A stretch of DNA of 28,520 bases from Candidatus Nanoanaerosalina archaeon (GTDB lineage Archaea > Nanohalarchaeota > Nanosalinia > Nanosalinales > Nanoanaerosalinaceae): contig JALDAH010000005.1 of assembly GCA_022729275.1 (NCBI GenBank), forward strand, positions 1 through 28,520, in the 5' to 3' direction. The notes under the pieces are model-generated. The model did no database searches and had not been told where the DNA came from. It saw only the letters and a program-made list of their open reading frames with translations. The stretch's first letter is position 1, and every line of letters starts with the position of its first letter. Shown one piece after another: positions 24,947 to 28,520 of the stretch. Position numbers and translations under genes: made by a program.

Positions 24947-25702
24947 ATGAGAAGTTACAAAGAAAAACCTGAAGAAGGAGATATTGTTGTTGTAGAAATA
25001 GAAGACATCAATCCTCATTCCGTGTTTGTAAATCTGGAGGAATACGATGGTAAAAAAGGTCTAATACATATCTCAGAAGTCGCAAGATCATGGGTCAGGG
25101 ATATAAGGAAGCACGTTTCAAAGGGCGAAAAAACTGTTGCTCAAGTAATAGGAGAAGATGAATCAGGTTCGATCAATCTTTCTCTGAAACGTGTGAACGA
25201 TCGAATGAAAAGCGACAAGATGAAGGAATGGAACAAGGAACGAAAAGCAGAAAAGTTTTTGAAAAAAGTCGCTAAGAATCTGGATGAAGACTACGAAAAA
25301 GTGTATGAAAAGGTTTCGTTTCCCTTCCAAGAACATTTCGGAACCACTTTCGATGGATTCGAGGAAAGCATAGTCGATGAAGAAAAAATCAAAGATATAA
25401 TACCCAAAAAGTATCTTGAAGCCGTAAAAAAAGTCGCAAAAGACAATATCTCCTTAAAGAAGGTTAAGCTTGAAGGAGACCTCAAAATAACGGTCTCAAA
25501 GGGTGATGGAATAAAAATCCTTAAAGAAGTTCTTGATGTAGGTGAAGGTGCAAAGATATCCTACATTTCGGCTCCAAAGTACAAGATAACGGTCTGGGGT
25601 AGAAACCACGACGACGCTAAGAAAACCATGAAAAAAACGGTCAAAGATGTCAGGGAAAAGATAGAGAAAAACAACGGTATTTTCGAATTCCAGAAGGCCT
25701 AA
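24947..25702 (+). CDS. eif2a: Translation initiation factor aIF2 subunit alpha
   Basis: A 251-residue protein of normal length for archaeal IF2-alpha, the subunit that helps IF2 deliver initiator tRNA. The N-terminal S1/OB domain (about 8-85) contains G-D-I-V-V-V-E-I, then K-G-L-I-H-I-S-E-V-A (37-46) and I-N-L-S-L-K-R-V (75-82). A helical domain (about 85-165) and the alpha/beta C-terminal domain with Y-K-I-T-V-W-G (near 211-217), which binds the gamma subunit and tRNA, follow. It ends the ribosomal operon here; the nop10 gene that often follows is not present. Confidence 0.95.
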   Translation: MRSYKEKPEEGDIVVVEIEDINPHSVFVNLEEYDGKKGLIHISEVARSWVRDIRKHVSKGEKTVAQVIGEDESGSINLSLKRVNDRMKSDKMKEWNKERKAEKFLKKVAKNLDEDYEKVYEKVSFPFQEHFGTTFDGFEESIVDEEKIKDIIPKKYLEAVKKVAKDNISLKKVKLEGDLKITVSKGDGIKILKEVLDVGEGAKISYISAPKYKITVWGRNHDDAKKTMKKTVKDVREKIEKNNGIFEFQKA

Positions 25703-25733
25703 AATCAAAAAGATTTAAAATCAAGGACGCACA

Positions 25734-25742
25734 TTTATAAAA
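25734..25742 (+). promoter_or_regulatory. TATA box between aIF2-alpha and PAC2
   Basis: TTTATAAAA lies 69-77 bases before the preferred PAC2 ATG (25811), predicting a leader of about 47 bases. It occupies the place where nop10 is found in many archaea. Confidence 0.55.
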
Positions 25743-25810
25743 TAGTTAAAAGAAGTAAAAGATTTTTGAATGCTCTTCCAAAATCAAAATTGATAATATG
25801 TTGTGGTAAT

Positions 25811-26608
25811 ATGACAGAACACAGAGAAAAAGACAGCACAAAGTTGATTATAGAAAAAGAACCGGACGTTGAAAAACCTGTATTTATAGAAGGATTGACG
25901 GGAATCGGACATATAGGCAGGACCGCTGTCAGCTACCTTATAGATCACAAAAATGCCACAAAGTTCGGTGAGCTTATATCGGATCACTTCCCACACTGGG
26001 CAATCGTTAATGAAGATAAAGAACTAGATATACTTAAAAACGAACTTTACTACCTAAAAAGAGATGGAAAAAAAGATTTAGTTCTTCTAGTAGGAGATGC
26101 TCAAAGTTTAGATCCTCAGGGACACTACGAGATAGCCAGTGTTTTGATAGAATACCTTAACGAAATAGGAGTCGATGAAATGATAACCATCGGAGGCTAC
26201 GGTACAGGAGAGCCTGTAGAGGATAAACCCAAGGTTTTCGGTGTTACAACATCGGATAAGGACAAGAAACCTTATAAAGACATAGAAATAGATTTTGAAC
26301 ATTCAATAGGTCAGATCATTGGCGCTACAGGTCTTATACTCGGTATTGGCGAAAGATTTGATATGAACGGTATAGCTCTACTTGGAGAAACCTCAGGAAT
26401 ACTGGTATCAGATCCAAAAGCAACTGAATCAGTCCTAGAAAAAGTCGATGAACTACTCGACCTTGATGTAGATTTCGAGAATCTTGAGGAGAAGATCAAT
26501 GAATCAGAGGAGATAATCAAAAAGATAAAACAGATACACGATCAGGTAAAAGGACAGCAGAAGACCGATGATGAACCACAGTCAAAAGATCTTGGTTACA
26601 TCGGCTAA
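25811..26608 (+). CDS. PAC2-family protein (proteasome assembly chaperone-like)
   Basis: A 265-residue protein of the PAC2 (COG2047-like) family, related to eukaryotic proteasome assembly chaperones and found in most archaea near aIF2-alpha. Features seen are F-I-E-G-L-T-G-I-G-H-I-G-R (about 25-37), the I-T-I-G-G-Y-G-T-G-E segment, and G-A-T-G-L-I-L-G-I-G with L-G-E-T-S-G near the middle; the C-terminal part is helical and acidic. I prefer the ATG at 25811 to an upstream in-frame TTG (25766), which falls near the expected transcription start. Whether archaeal members act on proteasomes is not settled. Confidence 0.87.
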   Translation: MTEHREKDSTKLIIEKEPDVEKPVFIEGLTGIGHIGRTAVSYLIDHKNATKFGELISDHFPHWAIVNEDKELDILKNELYYLKRDGKKDLVLLVGDAQSLDPQGHYEIASVLIEYLNEIGVDEMITIGGYGTGEPVEDKPKVFGVTTSDKDKKPYKDIEIDFEHSIGQIIGATGLILGIGERFDMNGIALLGETSGILVSDPKATESVLEKVDELLDLDVDFENLEEKINESEEIIKKIKQIHDQVKGQQKTDDEPQSKDLGYIG

Positions 26609-26621
26609 ATTTGGTGATATT

Positions 26622-26804
26622 ATGGTTAAAGATTTAACAAGATTTGAAAGAGCCAGGATAGTTGGAGCGCGTGCTCTTCAAATTTCTGAAGGAGCTCCGC
26701 CACTGATAAAAACTGAAAAAATAAGGCCTCTTGACATTGCAAAAGAAGAGATGGAAAAAAAAGTTATCCCTATAGGTGTCAGGAGAAAGGGAAAAGGTTA
26801 CTAA
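26622..26804 (+). CDS. rpoK: DNA-directed RNA polymerase subunit K (Rpb6)
   Basis: A 60-residue protein that is essentially the Rpb6 core: L-T-R-F-E-R-A-R-I-V-G-A-R-A-L-Q-I-S (5-22), G-A-P-P-L-I (24-29) and R-P-L-D-I-A (35-40), ending in I-P-I-G-V-R-R. It clamps the largest polymerase subunit. The in-frame ATG at 26568 would add an unrelated 18-residue stretch inside the PAC2 gene; the ATG at 26622 has GGTG five bases upstream and matches family starts. rpoK beside enolase is a conserved archaeal pairing. Confidence 0.95.
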   Translation: MVKDLTRFERARIVGARALQISEGAPPLIKTEKIRPLDIAKEEMEKKVIPIGVRRKGKGY

Positions 26805-26818
26805 ACATCCTTCCCTTA

Positions 26819-26828
26819 CATTTATCTT
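26819..26828 (+). promoter_or_regulatory. Possible TATA box for enolase
   Basis: CATTTATCTT lies in a pyrimidine-rich 49-base gap, about 31 bases before the enolase ATG. No ribosome site is seen before that ATG. Weak match. Confidence 0.3.
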
Positions 26829-26853
26829 TTTCTTCTTGTAAGTTCTTTACAGT

Positions 26854-27996
26854 ATGAAAGTCGAAGAAATTGGTGTTTACGAGGTAATAAATAGCAGGAC
26901 AAACAAGACAGTTGCCGCTGAGGTAAACGGTAAATTAGCTTTTGCACCCTCAGGCGCTTCAGCTGGAACATACGAGGCCTCCAGCTTCGTACCTGAAAAG
27001 ATTAAGAGGTTCGAAAGCGATCTAAAGGAAAAAATCGAAGGTAGGGATCTCGACCAAAAAGGTTTTGATGAAGCGCTAATAGAGTACGATGGATCCAAAA
27101 ATCTTGAAAAGATAGGTAGTATTGGCATTGCTCTTTCTCTAGCTTTTAAATTAGCTAAAGGGTATGAAAAAGACGTATATTTCCCTTATCCTCTTGGTAA
27201 TGCTATAGGTGGTGGCGAACATGGTGGAAATACTGCTATACAGGAGTTTTTGATCCTGCCTGTTGAAGCTGAAAGCTTCCCTGAGGCGATAGAGATAAAT
27301 TCCAAGATTTACAGGGAGTTTAAAGAAAGATACTCGCAAAAGATAATGGGCATGAACGATGAAGGTGCTCTCGTAACAAAGATGAATGACGAAGAAACAT
27401 TAAAAAAGCTTTACAAGGTAGCTGAAAAATACGGCGCCAGGTTAGGACTCGACATGGCAGCCAATGAGCTATGGAATGGCGAAGAATATGTTTATCCGGA
27501 ATTGGGTATGAATTTATCTCCAAAACAGCAGTTAAAGTTTGTCAAAAAAATTATCGACGAATACGATCTTTACTACGTTGAAGACCCCTTTCACGAGGAT
27601 GACTACGACAACCATAAAAAGCTCACAGTTGAAACCGGGTGCCTCATAGTTGGAGATGACCTTTTCGTGACCAATGAGAGAAGGCTTGGAAAGGGTATAG
27701 AAAAAGGTTCCTGTAATTCGCTGATTGTCAAGCCAAACCAGGTGGGTTCTGTATCAAAGACTTACAAAACTATCGAAAAAGCCGTGGAAAACGACTATAT
27801 TCCAGTAGTTTCTCACAGAAGTGGAGAGACATGTGATACCAGCATATCAAGAATGGCTTTAGAGAAAAAAATCCCCATCATAAAAGCAGGTATAGCAGAT
27901 ATAAGGATTTCAAAACTCAACAAGCTTCTTCTGGAATGGCAAAGAATGGAGAAAAAAGGGGAAAACCCTAAGATGGGTGAGTTAACCCTTCTCTAA
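26854..27996 (+). CDS. eno: Enolase, compact form
   Basis: A 380-residue enolase, converting 2-phosphoglycerate to phosphoenolpyruvate. Active-site residues are all in place: S-G-A-S-A-G loop (33-38), Glu131 (I-Q-E-F), Glu170 (N-D-E-G), metal ligands Asp200, Glu243 (Y-V-E-D-P-F) and the Asp pair 268/269, the base Lys293 (V-K-P-N-Q), S-H-R-S-G-E-T (320-326) and Lys344. It is about 40-50 residues shorter than usual, mainly in the N-terminal domain, where the L-R-D-G-D and N-K-S-x-L-G-A-N-A segments are cut down, and before G-G-G-E-H. Activity seems likely. The usual partner is rpoK, as here. Confidence 0.93.
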   Translation: MKVEEIGVYEVINSRTNKTVAAEVNGKLAFAPSGASAGTYEASSFVPEKIKRFESDLKEKIEGRDLDQKGFDEALIEYDGSKNLEKIGSIGIALSLAFKLAKGYEKDVYFPYPLGNAIGGGEHGGNTAIQEFLILPVEAESFPEAIEINSKIYREFKERYSQKIMGMNDEGALVTKMNDEETLKKLYKVAEKYGARLGLDMAANELWNGEEYVYPELGMNLSPKQQLKFVKKIIDEYDLYYVEDPFHEDDYDNHKKLTVETGCLIVGDDLFVTNERRLGKGIEKGSCNSLIVKPNQVGSVSKTYKTIEKAVENDYIPVVSHRSGETCDTSISRMALEKKIPIIKAGIADIRISKLNKLLLEWQRMEKKGENPKMGELTLL

Positions 27997-28029
27997 CTTT
28001 TATTTGAATAAAATCTCAAAAAACCACAT

Positions 28030-28045
28030 AATTAAATAAATAAAA
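28030..28045 (+). promoter_or_regulatory. Candidate promoter for the zinc ribbon and tRNA-Ser
   Basis: AATTAAATAAATAAAA ends 17 bases before the ATG at 28063 and has several possible TATA registers at leaderless distance. No separate promoter is seen between the zinc-ribbon gene and the tRNA. Confidence 0.4.
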
Positions 28046-28062
28046 TCAAAGAATTTTAGTTT

Positions 28063-28266
28063 ATGGATAAAAATACCACGGTTTCAACCACATATTACAG
28101 TTGTCCAGAATGCTGTCATGAACAGATAGTTTATCTAGTGCCAAATGTCATAGAGGACAAAGGAAGTTACAAGTTCACAACGTCCTGCTCGAACTGTGAA
28201 TCAGATCTTTCAGTGAAAATTGGTTTTTCGGTAAACGTGGCTTTTCTTAAGGCAGAAGAAGAATGA
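28063..28266 (+). CDS. Small zinc-ribbon protein, 67 aa
   Basis: A 67-residue protein with C-P-E-C-C (14-18) and C-S-N-C (42-45), two knuckles 24 residues apart, the pattern of a single zinc ribbon. The rest alternates polar and hydrophobic residues, as in a small beta protein, with an acidic C-terminus. I recognise no specific family; it could bind RNA, DNA or a protein partner. Its stop codon ends one base before the 5' end of the tRNA-Ser gene on the same strand, so mRNA and tRNA are probably made together. The knuckle spacing argues that it is coding. Confidence 0.72.
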   Translation: MDKNTTVSTTYYSCPECCHEQIVYLVPNVIEDKGSYKFTTSCSNCESDLSVKIGFSVNVAFLKAEEE

Positions 28267-28267
28267 T

Positions 28268-28408
28268 GCCCAGGTGGCGGAGTCTGGCTTAACGCGCCGG
28301 ATTCGAGCTCCAGCCAATGACCGGTTATGCTGAACCTGTTAATGGTGATGAAGGAAGATATATCCGGTGGGCTTAACGCCCTCGCAGGTTCAAATCCTGC
28401 CCTGGGCG
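28268..28408 (+). tRNA. trnS(cga): tRNA-Ser(CGA) with intron
   Basis: A class II tRNA. The acceptor GCCCAGG (28268-28274) pairs with CCTGGGC (28401-28407), followed by discriminator G73. D stem GCG/CGC (28277-28279 and 28293-28295); anticodon stem CCGGA (28297-28301) with TCCGG (28363-28367); anticodon CGA at 28304-28306. The long variable arm GGGC-TTAAC-GCCC (28369-28381) and G73 mark serine rather than leucine. The T arm is GCAGG-TTCAAAT-CCTGC (28384-28400). Removing the intron gives 87 nucleotides, normal for tRNA-Ser. CCA is not encoded. Confidence 0.94.
28308..28361 (+). other. tRNA-Ser intron, 54 nt
   Basis: Placed between G37 and A38, the usual archaeal position, because this alone restores a seven-base anticodon loop (TTCGAGA). 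The middle folds into a hairpin: 28314-28326 with 28333-28345, 11 pairs including one G-T and two mismatches, loop ATGCTG. I could not draw a perfect bulge-helix-bulge around the junctions; the 3' bulge seems enlarged, so the splicing site may be a relaxed form. The exact ends carry some uncertainty. Confidence 0.75.
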
Positions 28409-28478
28409 TGCCTATACTGTTCTCATCATTGGCAAGAAACTCCAAGAACTCCTCAACACTCTTTATTTAGAATTCCGC

Positions 28479-28495
28479 GATATATAAACCTTTCG
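28479..28495. promoter_or_regulatory. TATA element right of the tRNA
   Basis: GATATATAAA (28479-28488) reads TTTATATATC on the minus strand, where the adjacent CGAAAGG (28495-28489) makes a good BRE-TATA pair pointing left, toward the tRNA. Rightward it could also serve a gene beyond the window. The rest of 28409-28520 holds no gene that I can support. Confidence 0.4.
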
Positions 28496-28520
28496 ATAAA
28501 TCCTGAAGAAAAACTGTGGG

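Noticed and set aside
26568..26621. Longer RpoK starting inside the PAC2 gene
   Set aside because: The extra 18 residues are unlike Rpb6, and the ATG at 26622 has its own ribosome site.
27998..28013. A+T palindrome TTTTATT-TG-AATAAAA after enolase
   Set aside because: The loop would be two bases and all pairs are A-T or nearly so; not convincing as a hairpin, though the T run may aid termination.
28167..28445. Minus-strand 92-codon frame with the peptide G-T-P-R-A-G-F-E-P-A-R
   Set aside because: It is antisense to the tRNA-Ser; this peptide is a well-known false product of reading tRNA genes backwards.

Overview
The window is archaeal chromosome. It carries archaeal/eukaryote-type information genes (Pus10, L21e, RpoF, RpoL, RpoK, TFS, PCNA, a eukaryote-type primase, GINS, L10e, L44e, S27e, aIF2-alpha), TATA-type promoters, GGTGAT-type ribosome binding sites and a tRNA interrupted after position 37. 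A single-chain primase that joins the catalytic (PriS-like) part to a cysteine-free PriL-like C-terminal part, a compact enolase, and a Sec11-type signal peptidase with a long insert between Ser and His all point to the DPANN archaea. I cannot name a phylum from the sequence alone. Base composition is about one third G+C, except for the first ~1.4 kb, which is clearly richer.

Layout from left to right. (1) 2-1897 is the C-terminal part of a large secreted protein with InlB/'bacterial repeat' modules; its start lies outside the window. (2) 1938-8028 is a housekeeping cluster: acylphosphatase, then pus10, rpl21e, rpoF, DUF655, rsmA/ksgA, a 48-residue zinc-binding protein, pyrG and a HemK2-type methyltransferase, with several ATGA overlaps. 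(3) 8054-12702 is a cell-surface block: a 1160-residue LamG protein anchored at its C-terminus, a three-helix membrane protein, and an oppositely oriented, sequon-rich exported protein. (4) 12788-15313 holds a TrmJ-type RNA methyltransferase, DUF1512 and ribosomal protein L10e. (5) 15388-18650 holds a degenerate PEP-synthase-like protein, translationally coupled to a METTL5-type methyltransferase, rpoL and DUF99. (6) 18665-21080 holds signal peptidase, TFS and a TraB-family membrane protein. (7) 21170-25702 is a replication/translation cluster: a small OB-fold protein, PCNA, fused primase, GINS51, L44e, S27e and aIF2-alpha. (8) 25811-28408 holds a PAC2-family protein, rpoK, enolase, a small zinc ribbon and an intron-containing tRNA-Ser(CGA).

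The replication block links clamp, primase, GINS and probably an RPA-like OB protein with translation proteins, an association recognised in other archaea. nop10, usually between aIF2-alpha and PAC2, is missing from that slot and a promoter lies there instead. There are no rRNA genes, CRISPR arrays or insertion sequences. The longest stretch without a gene is 263 bases (19328-19590).

I see no clearly new multi-gene system. The observations most worth following are the PEP-synthase-like pseudoenzyme (catalytic His replaced by Tyr, ATP-site Q-x-R lost) coupled to RNA-modification and RNA-polymerase genes, the fused primase without Fe-S cysteines, the small zinc proteins in housekeeping operons, and the tRNA-Ser intron.
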